From positions 186,001 through 250,000 of the forward strand of contig NW_020555860.1 in assembly GCF_003254395.2 (NCBI RefSeq): a stretch of DNA of 64,000 nt, read 5' to 3'. A model generated the notes under the pieces. It saw nothing but the letters and a program-made list of their open reading frames with translations. It had not been told where the DNA came from and ran no database searches. The DNA is from Apis mellifera. Taxonomy: Eukaryota > Arthropoda > Insecta > Hymenoptera > Apidae. Position 1 is the stretch's first letter. Every line of letters starts with the position of its first letter. The position numbers and the translations under genes were made by a program. Shown piece by piece: positions 38,331 to 51,200 of this stretch.

Positions 38331-41300
38331 ATTGGCATTTTGATTTAATTTAAATAAAACTAATTTATAAAATAATGAAATAGAAAATCTTGTTTTAGAT
38401 CTTATAATTAAATTTAGTTTTATCGAATGAATGTTCATTATAAACTGAAATAGGCTACATTAAAAAAATAAATTAAAATAAAAATTTCCTCGCTTAATAG
38501 TAATGAATTAATAACTCCATTTTTTTATTTATTTATATAATTTAATTTATAAACATAATTATTTTATAAACATAATTATATAAACGAATTTACAAATTAC
38601 TCGGAATTTATTATATATAAATGAAATGTTTTTATAAGACTAAAATGATAAGCTTTGTTATATTTTTTAAGATAATAAAAATATTTTTTAAGATAATAAA
38701 TTATATTTTTTAAGATAATAAAAATGAAGAAAAAGCACATCGATAAATTCTCAACAGATTTTTTTACATTTAAATAGACATTTTGATAAAAGAGAATCAT
38801 AAATTTAAATTTAATTTTATATATATAATAAATTTAATTTTATATATATATATAATGAATGTATAAATATAAATTTTACCTTGTCTCTATTATAATTATT
38901 TAAATAACAAACATCTAATTCTTGAAGAAATTGTGCTATTATTTTTATTTAAAATTTTAATATTATATGCATATTTATATATTATTTATTTTTTTTATAA
39001 TATAATATATTATTTTATATAAAAATATAATCTTATCTCGGAATAAAAGTTACTATAATGATAATTTGCAATAATAATTTTTGTTAAATTAAAAAAATCT
39101 ATATAAAAGTAAAATTTTATTATTTAACGACAATTTTGACAAATTCAATTATATTACGTTGAAATATAAGTAATAAAGTGAATTTATTAATAATATAAAA
39201 TGCATTATTAAGTTTAATAAAATTTAATAAGTACATGCTTGATTAAGTTCAAGTGAAAGTTTGAAAATTTCAAAATGAATATGCTTTTATGAATATATTA
39301 TTTTTATGAAAAAATAAAATGTTTTGCATTTGTTTTTGCATTTCTTAATTTTTAAATTTATTATATTAATATAGTAAATAATTTTATATTCTATATTTTA
39401 GTGAAATTATCAAAACTTATATTTTGTAACTTGAAGAAAATGTTGAATAAAGTTTTCTTTGTTATAATCTATTATAACTATAAATGTATGTGATTGCATT
39501 TTATATCTTATACTTTTATCATTTATTTTTGATAGTTGATACACTTTATAATTTTATTCATTATGCAACTTATCCTATAAAATATTTAACAAATTTAAAA
39601 TTCAAATAATATTTATAATTCAAAAAGAAATGTAATAATATATGTAAAAGTTACTACTAAAAGTTAACCAAAATAATATAAATAATTTACAAAAATACTT
39701 ACAATATTTTAATTAAAAAAATTTTTCTGTAAAAAAATTTTAATATATAATATAACATATAATATATAATATAAAATTTTAATATATAAAGAGAATATTT
39801 TATCTTATTTTGATATCTTAATTTTCTCAATATTATTCGTAATGAAAATTTTTAAATTAAAATTGAATAGTTAAAATTTCAGATTATAATTAAATTGAAT
39901 TCTTATTATTTCTTTTGAAAGTGAAAAAGTGCTTGTCATATGAAAATGTCATATAAAAATGAAATTCATTTATTTTTTTAAAATAAATTATATATTTTTT
40001 AATATACTGATCGATACAACTCGATATTCTGTATGAAAAAGTATTAATTCATATATATATCTAAAAATTATTATTTATAAAATTAAAGATATTGAATTTT
40101 GAATATGTATTTTGTAACACTTATTGAAATTAAAAGAGAAAGAAAATCAATTAACAAATAAATATCATTTTGCATATTCATTGTCTTTCATATAAATAAA
40201 TTTTACAAAATTCAAACCAAAATATCTAAACTAATTTTTAGACATACAATAAATAATAAATAACATAATATTTTTTTTATATAAAGAATATCAAATTGTA
40301 TTGATTAATATATCAAAAATATATAATTCTATTTAAAAAAAAAAATAAACTTTCATATGACTTTTATATATCCATTCATGAAAAAACTAATAAACTATCA
40401 TAATAAACTAATAAACTAAATAAATAAATTATCATAATATATTCTTTTCAATAATTCAATTTTCATTTGAAATATATTTACTACGAGTATAATAAGAAAA
40501 TCATAATGTAAAAAAAAATAATTATAATAATAGTAAGAACATCAAGATATCAACATCAGATACATCTTTTATAATCTAGCATTAATTATTAATAATTATG
40601 AAATTATAAAAAATACAGAAATATGTTATTATATATTTTTAAGAAAACTTGATTTTAAATGAAAATATAATATCCATCTTTGTTTTTTATTCTGTTCAAT
40701 TAATTTAATTTATTTTAATTTCTTCTGCATTTTTCTCTATAATTTTTCTCTTATAAATATAATGAAGATAAGATTCGTTAAACATATTATTATTGTAATA
40801 TGTATTAATATATTTAAATGAAAGATTTGTATACCATTATTTATGAACCAATACCAATTTAATGGGAAATTGCTCATCATTACTATTCTCCATATAATTA
40901 ATATTTTTGTGATTTGGAGAAAAATTTTTCTATAATTTTTTTCGACACCAAATGATATTATCAATTTGTTCATATCTTGTAATAATTTTTTTGAACACTA
41001 TAATATGAAAAGAAAAAAAAATGTACGAAATGTAAAAATATTAAAAAAATATAGATATTTTTAATATAGAAATATTTTTATAGAAAATATTTATTTTGCT
41101 AAATTCGTACTTTATATTTTTTTATTTTATAAAAAATTATTATTTTATGAATAATATAAATTTTATGTGAAATCTACATATATTTACATATATTTAAATA
41201 TATTTACATATATTTTATTATCAAATACATTTGTTATAAATTTCAGATTTTAATTTGACTACTTCAGTTTTAAATTAGATCAATCCAATAGACATTTATT

Positions 41301-42444
41301 GTATTTCGATGTTATATCGATGTTTTTATAAACTTATTGTGTTTATATTATGAATCAATCACTTACTATAATCAATCAATTATTATATCTTCTTTTTAAT
41401 TAATAATTTTCTATACAACGTCGATATTTCCAAAACGAAACTATTATTTTATTATATTTAAATTTGTATCACAATTAATGTTTTCTTGCATTATTTCATT
41501 TAATAATATAATATGTATCAAATAATTCTCCCATTAGAAAAACTAATTGAACGATATTGTATTAATACATAAATTGCTCATAAAGATATTGTAATGATTT
41601 TAAATTTTAAATAATAAAAATATAAATATTAAATATAACTTTTAAATTTAATATTATTAGAAAGTATATTAGAAACATACATATTAGAAAGTACAATTAC
41701 AAAGTATAATTTTTTTTAAATAAAATCCATTTTTAAATTGCTTGCTTAACTCTATTATTTGAATCATAATATTATTATATAATGAGTTAATTATTAGTAA
41801 TAAAATTTAGATTTTTATAAATGACAATAAACGAAAATAGTGATACTCTTTATTTTAAAAATAAATGAACATTCATAATAAAAAATATAGAAATGCCTGT
41901 TGATTGAAAAAGTGGATGAATAATTCATAAAAAATTTAATATTTTTGTAATTATTTAGGCTTAAATCACAAAAACTATAAATGATAAAGAATTGAAAAAC
42001 AATGCTAAAAAAATGAAAAAAATGCTATGAAAAATGTAATTAAGTCAATAATAACTATGTAAAAAAATAATAAAATAAATATTTTTATGTGTATAAGTTT
42101 TTCAAAATTTAATTTGTTTTTATTTTAAAATAAACTTTATTTAAAAAACTATTCCCATATTATAATTGCTCATATTATTAAATCATTGTTCACATTAAGA
42201 AAGAATTGTCTTTTTGTTTCCATTGCGATAGTTTAAAAGAGGAAAAGACAAAACAGAATCAAAATAAATGTCAATGACATTCACACACAAATATACAAGA
42301 TATAAGTCTCATGTTTACATATATAAACTCAATATTCTTACTTGATAAATATCTTTGTGAAATTATACATTCATATCATGACAAATCATATTTAATACCA
42401 TATTTAATTCTTTTAATACTATTTTGAAATATAATAAACTTTAA

Positions 42445-43020
42445 CATTTTTCCTTCGATAATGTTTTCGTAAACGAATCGGTTAATTGTTTATTAGTTTT
42501 AATATATTTAACGCTTATTTCTGTTTTTGTAAAAATATGCATTTTGTTCATCGTCTTCAAAAATAAAAATTTATTCTTTTTTCAGAAACATCCGATTGAC
42601 AACAAATTCTTCTTTAATTGCGATATATGTAATATTCTAGCAATTATATGACGCATATATATTCTATCAGTATTTACTACTTTCATCAATGTTTTTTTTT
42701 TGTCATCAATAGTGTAATTTTTTATCTTTAATGTATTTCCATCACGAATCGTATATGTATTTTCTAAATATATTTTCATGTTTTTGAATCATTCTTTTTT
42801 CAAAGATATGTGTATCTAAATCGACAAATCATATATCTTTATCTTTCATTTATGGAATATTTTTTATATTAAACAATTCAGTTGAACCAAAATGTTTAAT
42901 ATTGTTTTCTTTTTCATTCTTTTGAATTATTAAGAATTATCTTTTCCTTTTTAATGTACAATGTCCGAATTTTCTACAGAAATAATATGTGTTCTTTTTG
43001 TGTATTTATTTATTCTCAAA
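42445..43020 (-). mobile_element. Copia-type retrotransposon relic with internal deletion
   Basis: On the minus strand the order is as follows. A decayed gag zinc knuckle (YYFCRKFGHCTLKRK, about 42,940-42,990) lacks two of its ligands. A protease/pre-integrase segment (RDGNTLKIKNYT, then LHISQLKKNLLSIGCF, 42,582-42,779) follows. Directly after it, at about 42,450-42,540, comes the end of a Copia RNase H domain (SVKYIKTNKQLTDSFTK). The integrase and reverse transcriptase that should lie between are missing, so the copy lost several kilobases. Stops and frame changes are present. It lies in an intron of Gr copy B. Confidence 0.72.
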
Positions 43021-43129
43021 ATCATGAAAATATTTATATTTATTCTATTTATAATTATGAAAAATATAACACATATCACATTATATACGTTAACACATAT
43101 AATATATATGTTTGCGCCCGTAATAATAA

Positions 43130-43700
43130 TATTGTATTGGTTTGGTGAATATAAGCTAATAGCTGGGTGCTTGTCGAATACCCTTTGATATCATAACAAA
43201 TGATATATTTTCTAATAATGACTGTATAATGCATAGTGCGTGTCTATTAAAAAGTAGGATCTCTCACAAAATTGCAGTAGATAATCGTGTCCGACGATCA
43301 GAGCACGATGTTGTTCATAAACTATTTAATTATCATATCCAGTTATTAGATAATAATGAGATCATTATGAGATTCTGTTTGCAAGTAAAGTCGTGTCTTT
43401 AGAAAAGACTTTTGTCTTGTTCAATTGGAAAGATCATAATTTTTCGGTGGGGCACGCCAATAACTAATAATAATATTGCGGTATCCAATTCACGACATCG
43501 CTTAATTTTAAAGAAATTCCTTGCTTGGATAGTGATTTCTCTACAAAAATCTCACGATAAAAGGAACAGCACATCTCTCTTATAGATTCCTCGAATTAGA
43601 ACAATATTATTTGTCTTTGAATCAGCTGTATTTAAATCACTGTAGAGATCGATTCAGCAGGCAGAAATATATAATTATAAGTATCGGTTAAATTCTTAAA
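43130..43700. other. GC-richer island beside the Copia relic
   Basis: More complex than its surroundings (for example GGGTGCTTGTCGAATACCCT and TCGGTGGGGCACGCCAATAA). ATCGTGTCCGACGAT and a nearby CACGAT could form a small hairpin at 43,273-43,298. On the minus strand it lies where the 5' end of the Copia element would be, so it may be leader or LTR sequence, but no gag protein or TG...CA ends were recognised. Identity is open. Confidence 0.4.
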
Positions 43701-44157
43701 GACAGTCTTTTTAGATATCATTCTTTATTTAAGATTAATGGAAATCTGCATGCAATAGTAACAGAGTTTTTTTATACAAAAAATTTTTCTGAATAAACTG
43801 TTTACAAATCTCTGTTTACATATGAATAATATGTACTTGCGAATAGTATATAACAAGTTTAAATATGATCTTTTTATAATTAATTGATATGAATTTATTG
43901 TTATATTGAAATAATGTATATAATGTATAAAATAATGGATATGCCGGCATATATTACTTCAGTTATATCGTAAACGTCTTTTTAAATTTTCAAATACGTA
44001 TTAAAACGTAATTCAAACGTAAACCAAATATTTCATTAATAGAATTAGCGAAGCATATTGAGTTTTTTTGTGTCCATGCTTTCGTTTTAATTATCACAAT
44101 TATTATATTTAAATTATTACATAATCCATAGAATTATAATAAATATATGCGAATATG

Positions 44158-44226
44158 AATATATATATATATATATAAGCGATTAAAGTATATATATATA
44201 TATATATATACTTCTTTAATCGCTTT
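44158..44226. repeat. Inverted repeat with (AT)n loop
   Basis: AGCGATTAAAG at 44,178-44,188 and CTTTAATCGCT at about 44,214-44,224 are perfect complements separated by a (TA)n tract, with further AT repeats outside. The stem could extend through the AT tract. It lies near the 5' side of Gr copy B. Confidence 0.85.
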
Positions 44227-45256
44227 GCCTAACAATGTAATAGTAGTTAGTTCGTTCATAGAATTAATTAAGAGCAAAATTCTTGCAATTCCTTAAAGAA
44301 AAAAAGTAAAATTATCAATTATTATAATTAGATAAGAGATAATAAAGAGATAATAATAACAAAATTGCATATAGACAGATCTGAATATTTTTTCATTTAT
44401 AAATTATATATTATATTAAAATTATATTATATTATTATATACATAATATTATATTATTATATACATAATTTCATGTATTAATAATATTATTATTATTTTA
44501 ATAAAAATATTTCTAATTAATTCAATTTATTTATATTTTTTATTATATAATTTTTAACTATATAAATATAAAATAGTATAAATAATAAGTATAAAATATA
44601 AATAATTCTATATTAGTTTTATATTAATTATATTTATTAATTATATCTTTAATAAATTAAAAATTAAAAAAAAAAGTAATGTCAGAACGTATTTTTACAT
44701 ATCTATTATACGTATTTTATTTATTATTGATGGATGGATTATTATTTATTATATGACTCGATGAAAAGAAGTTGATACGTTAAGATCTTATCACAAATAA
44801 TGCATAACATTTAATGAGAAACTTCCAATAAAAAATATTCTAACTTTCATTAATCGCTTATAATGTAGAAAATAGAATTGTTGTTTGAAAGAAGATTAAA
44901 TTATATATATTATATGTTATATGTAATATTTTCATAAAAAAATTATATTTTCCATTTTAATCATTTCCATTTTTACATTTTCATCAATAAATGAATAACT
45001 TGTCATCTTCGATTAATCTTAAAAAATAATTATGTTGAAAATATATAATTATAAGTGCATATAGTAGTTTCAGATAATATAATGATTATTTTCAAATTAG
45101 ATTAGTTTTATTCATTTTATTATTTACAATAGTATATAAAGAATTTAGAAAAAGCATAGAAAAATAAAAAATAAAAATTAAATAAGAACATAAAAAAATA
45201 AAAATTAGAATAACTGAATTAATATAATTATTTACACGAATAAAATTAAGAAGAAT

Positions 45257-48200
45257 ATGAAAGGTAAGCAAATATATTATGATATTTTTAATCAATGAAA
45301 TAATTTTTTCGAAAATATTAGATAGAGAAATATGATTATTATTGAAATGAATTAATAGCTATTTAAATATTCATTTATTTTATTTACAATTTTATTTCTT
45401 TATTTCCATATTAATTTATAGAGATATATCATAATTTAGAAAAGAACTTTATTATACAAATATATTAAATTTGTAAATACATTTTTTATTTTTAAAAATT
45501 TATTCCATTTCACTCAAAATTATTATTTATTACAGTTTATATTACGTAATTCTAATATATATATTATGTATTTTAGACATAATGCTACATGGAAACAAAA
45601 AAAAAACAAAAATATTAACATGGACACCAAAAACTCAATATGCTACACTAATATTTCTCATTGCAATCAATGAGATATTTAGTTTATATATATTTGAATC
45701 AAAAAAAACTTTACGATATAGATGCAGAATAATATATGCCGGTATATGCATTGTTCTATATATTATCCATTTTTATGAAATACTGAGAAAAGATTACGAT
45801 TGGTTTGTATACGCAGAAATCACTTTTAAATTCTGTTTATCCATTGGTGTTATATTTGTTATAATTTTTATAATTCTTGGAATCATGAATACAGAAGTAA
45901 GTATTTCTATAATTATAATAATATAATAAAAAAATTATAAAAATATTAAATGAAATATAAGTACTATAAAAAAATATTTACTTGATAAATATAATTATTT
46001 TTAATATTCATATCATCAATTACATTAACACATTTGAATCAGAATAATTAATCAAATAAAAAAATATAACAATATTTTAAGTAATAAAAAATTTTTATTT
46101 TATATAATTGTATATAATATAAACAATATTTTATAATTTTATAATTTTTATATTATTATATTATTTTATAATTTTATTTTATATAATTGTATATAATATA
46201 AACAATATTTTATAATTTTTATTTTATTTTATAATAAAAAAAATAAAATAATTAATGTTTATCTATTTTTTGAAAATTAAACTATTATATTTTGATGAAA
46301 TGAAAAGTAATATTAATATAATTTAATAATTTGATAATTTGATAATTTTAATAATTTTGATAATTTTGAGAAATTAAAATTAAATAATAGTAATGTGACA
46401 TACAAATATGTAAATGATTCTCAATATTTGCTTATCAAAAATTGAGTTATTTTTCGCATTTTTATTAATTTTAAATAAAATAGAAATACTAAAAAAACCA
46501 AATTTTTTTAGTTTGCGCTAACAAAATTCTGTATACTGATAAATTTTTTATCCTTGAGTATAGATTTTAAAACTTAAAAAATTATTATAAGAAATTTCAT
46601 ATCTATATATTATATATGTATTTACAAATATCGAAAAAATCAAATGTTCTTATTTTATATTAATAATAAAAAAAATTCAACAAATTCTGATTGAACAAAT
46701 ATATTAAAAACTTTTTTTTATATTTATCAATTATCACTTTTATATATTTAATTATGACTTTAATTTATAAGATTAATTTTTGTTTCATTTTTAATCTTAT
46801 AAACGTTTTTTATAAGAAATATATAAGGAAAAGCAATAAATACTCAATTTAAAAAATAGAAATAAATAAATATGAAAAAATAAAGTCAAGTTATTATAAG
46901 TAAAAATCAGATTTTATTTTTAATTCTAATATTTATAATGAAAATAGAAATCAATAAAAATAAATTTTAAAATTGAATTTGGAATGATGCTGTTTCGATT
47001 ATGTCAAACAGCAAATAAGACAAAATGATTATATTTAGTAAGACTAAAAAAATAATTTATTATAACTTATTATAAGTGGCTTCCTAGCGCTGGCGAAAAA
47101 TAAATTAATCTTATTAAAAACTAAAAAAATATAAACCACCAATAATTTCATTAATTAAACATAAGATTTTAATTGAACGATAAATAATATAAGAACATAA
47201 GTCGTGTAAAAAGAGAAATAAAGATTAATAAAAATTAGAAGTGACAAATGTTTAATAGTTATTAAGAGTTAATTCGGAGTAGCGTAACAAAAAATATTTA
47301 TAAAATGAATACAGTATGAGTTTTTTAAAAACATATATTTTATTTTTTTATAATTAATACTATTTAGTTTAAATTTTACCGTTTTAATTTTCTATAAATG
47401 TCTATTTTAATTTTGAAATAGACAAAAGAATAAAAAAACTAATATATATTATAATATATTTTATAATATATTTAAAAAAATTTAAACTATTGATTGTAAA
47501 TTATTAATATGATGAATTATTATAGTAGAATCATTATTTTATATTGATTCGTTTTTGAATATAGAATTAATTTTTTCTATAAAAAAATAATGAAAAAAAT
47601 TAGTTTTCAGCATCAAATCGAGTTAATAAATAAAAATTTAAATAAAAATTTACTTTTATTTAAAAATTCTAAATTTTAAATTTACTTTTATTGGTGGCAA
47701 AAAATGAAATATACAATAAGAAATTTTTGATGATGAATATTAATTTTATAGATAAATATTGAAATATTTTATATCATAAAAAGTAATAAATATTGAATTT
47801 GAATATTGATAGATGATAAAATATACAAAAATATAGAAGTTTTATTTTTTAAATTATTTTATTAAAATGTTATTTCATTTAATTATGTAATATATAGTGT
47901 ACATATAGTGTACACTAGTATAGTATACGATCGATAATTCATAATAATTCGAATTTTAAGAATAGCTAAGATCTTGGAATTATGAAGATTTTGTTTCGTT
48001 AAAAATTCCGATTAATAAAAAATTGATATAGAGAAACTTAATTTATATAATTTATAAAAAATTTTAAATTTTAATTACATTTTTTTTTTCTTAAATAAGT
48101 TCTTCCTTTCTTTTGAAATTTAAAATCGCATCAAGATGATAAAGATACAGTTATTATTAGGAAATTTATTGATTTTCTTTAGAAACTTTAATAGGAAGAT

Positions 48201-51200
48201 TTTATATCTTCTAAATTCTTCGATGAAAAATTTCAATCTGTATTTCAATCAAGGAACTTCGTATTTTAATGCAAAAAAAAATGATTTAATATAAATAAAT
48301 ATAGACATATTACATTCTTCTTGTTCAGATACTGAACAAAATGGGATCTAGTCATGAATAGATGGCACAGAGTGATGCTAGAAGAAGACTGCCATTTTTA
48401 AGAAAAAAATTTGTAATCATTCGCTTTATACATTTGGAAACAATTCGGCATGGCTGGAGTATGAATATAATCCTGGGGCCTGAAACGACATTTTCAGCCA
48501 TGCCAGTTTCATCAGCATCATTCTACCTGATTTAAGAATTACTGCAAACACATATAGAATAACTTTCTGGGAAAATAACGAATTTGTGAATAGCGTAACC
48601 CCTCAGGTTTGTTCTAAGAAATTTTCTGTAAATTGGGGATATCATTCAATCAGGGGGCTGGTTAATATTCACTGACTCAAAGAATGCAACAATAGCGATA
48701 AGCAATTACTCATCATATATTCAACAGATCATAAAAATAATATAAAAAATAATTAAAAAAAAAAATAATATGAAAATCATATGGAATCCATGTGGAAATA
48801 AGAGAGAATTGTAAAAGCAGACGAAATTGCAAGAGAAACTACAAATTCCACTAATTAAATATAATTATATCGATATGATAAACGAAAAAAGATTAAGACT
48901 ACAATAGGAGATCGAATAAAGACCATTTATTATGTACTATCTATCTTATATTAAATATAAGCAAAAAACATTCACAGATCACATGCTACAAAACGATTCA
49001 GAAAAAATCAAATAATCAACCGCATTTGAATAAGATATTCTATATATTCATTTCTTGAGTAGAAGATAGAACTACCTTCAAAATAAGAAGTGTTAACTTT
49101 AATTCGTTTCTAGAATTGTAATATATAGTAATAAAAATAATTATTACAAAGTTTGCTATTAACAAGTTGGTTTAACAAGATTAAAAAATAAGTTCATACG
49201 CTAATGATAGTTCACACTATCATTAAGGTTCGAAGTTACAAGTTCGAAAAAAATGTTAAGTTCAAAGATTCTTGAAAGTTAAGAATTTTAACAGTTCTCG
49301 CAGTTCTAGCAGTTTTCGAAGTTCTCGTTGAGATTAGTACTCTAAAATCTTCTTCATGTTCATTTCATGAGCTTATTTATTTATTTGTTGGTAGTTAAAA
49401 ATTCATTAATTTTAAATTTAAAAAACTCGTTAATTTTTTAAAAATTTTATTAACGATTATTAATTCGATTGAAAAAATTGACGATGGATTTAATTTCAAC
49501 AATGTAATATGGAATTGCATATCTTATTACAAAAATAGATTTTAAGTTATTTGTCTAAATGTGAATAAAGTCTTGATCTTTAACAATGATTAACAATTAA
49601 TTGTCAAAATTTCTGGATTGGTATAATATTAGATTTATTTGTTTTAATAAAGTAAATTTTCCAAGACGGTATGACTTAAGATTTCCTTGGGATAATATTT
49701 TATAATTCTAAATTCAATTTTGCATACTGATTTATTTTGAATTATAACAGTCTTTTTATGTTAGTGCAGTATATTTTTTGTGTATCACAAAGATAATTAA
49801 ATATATGTTTTTTCAGAATAATCGATATTTTTCTATTTTATTTTACATGATTGATGCTGAAGAATTCTCTTCTATATCGAAGTAATGTTTTTTTTCTCTC
49901 TAAGGAGAATATAGATGAAAAGAATATAAAGAAGAGAATATAAGGAGAATATAAATGAAACTAGTCTTAAATGATTTTGTTATATAGTTATAATATATTG
50001 CGTTATATTGAAACTAGTTTCTTGAAAATAGTTTTTCCAACTGATAATAAATTATTGAGCCATTTCAACTCTATTTTAGCTTTAATGATAGATTTATTAA
50101 TGTGTTTATGTTTTTATGTCTTTTACTTTTAGTATATTTAAATATAAAATATATTATATTATATTGTATGTAATTGTTTTTAATGGCTTGTAATTGCTGT
50201 GTTTGCTGTAAGTTTTTATATCATTAAAGCTTTATATCTTCATAGATTAAAATTTTGATACATTTCATTTTTTCAAGTTTGAATTCTTGAAATAAAATTT
50301 TATTTTTAATAGTTTTTATTTTTTGAAAAACTTATATATTCAGTTTTTATTTCTAAAAATGTGAAGCTTAATTTGATTTTCCAATTTTCCAATTTATTTA
50401 GAATATCCTATAAATACATATACATATTAAATCATCATTAGATTTTGATTGAATTATTAATTATCGATAATTATATCAATTTCATTTATTGATAACAAAA
50501 ATATAATAACAAAAATAAGATGATACTTAATACGAGCCTTGTGAAATATTGTTTTCGATAATCAAGAATCTGGAGAGTGTTTTTAAATTTAATTCTTATA
50601 CATTTGGAAAAAATATTTTTTTAGTTTTTATTTACGTTTCTTCTTTTTGAATATATGAATTCCTAATTTGCATTTTCCAATTTTCAATTGATTCATTATT
50701 ATTTCAGTTTAAGACAATTAATACAATAATTAGTATTTATTTATTAGTATTTATTAGTAATTAGTATTTATTTATTAATTATAATATTAGAAAATGATCA
50801 TTGTTATATTTATTTAGAATATATATAAATAGTATATAATATATTTTATATGTATTATATAAATTCAAATATTCAAATATAGTTATAATTTGCTATAATT
50901 AATTAATATTATAATATGACATTTATACTTGTATGCTATTAAAATTGTACATAATATCGATTATATTTATTTTATTTATTACACTAAAATAAGTTGACTT
51001 CAATTGTTGAAAAATATTTTTCATAATTTAATATTGTTTTCTTTAAGATTTTTTTTTCTAGTATATTCTCTGATTTCTATAAGATATTGTAACCGTTAAA
51101 ATCTTTTATTACATATTTTTGCAAACTCTCAAAAAAATTGTTTATTTGATTGGTGATTGTACGAAATATATCTAATATATAATATATATAATATAATATA

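Larger units (their letters stand above)
37421..44095 (-). pseudogene. Gustatory receptor pseudogene, copy B
   Basis: Minus-strand relatives of copy C exons. Exon 2 is about 43840-44095 (degraded; a TGCCGGCATAT stretch corresponds to the Tyr-Ala-Gly part). Exon 3 is about 40737-41000 (SFGVEKNYRKIFLQITKILI). Exon 4 is about 39395-39600 (IRYKMQSH, HFLQVTKY, internal TAA). Exon 5 is about 39040-39295 (HFEIFKLSLELNQACTY, then TAA where Gln is expected). Exon 6 is about 38895-38950 (FLQELDVCYLNNYNRDK, GTAAAAT donor). Exon 7 is about 37600-37690 (LLQLLFHLLKFIF, preceded by a stop). Exon 8 is about 37421-37480 (SYLVILIEISSV). Exon 3 has an 8-bp deletion before SFGVEKNY, and its GT donor has become AG. 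Exon 1 was not located. A Copia relic lies in intron 2. Clearly non-functional. Confidence 0.85.

Noticed and set aside
43130..43700. tRNA or snRNA gene in the GC-richer islands
   Set aside because: No cloverleaf, GGTTCRANTCC-type B box or snRNA motif was found in this or the other two islands.
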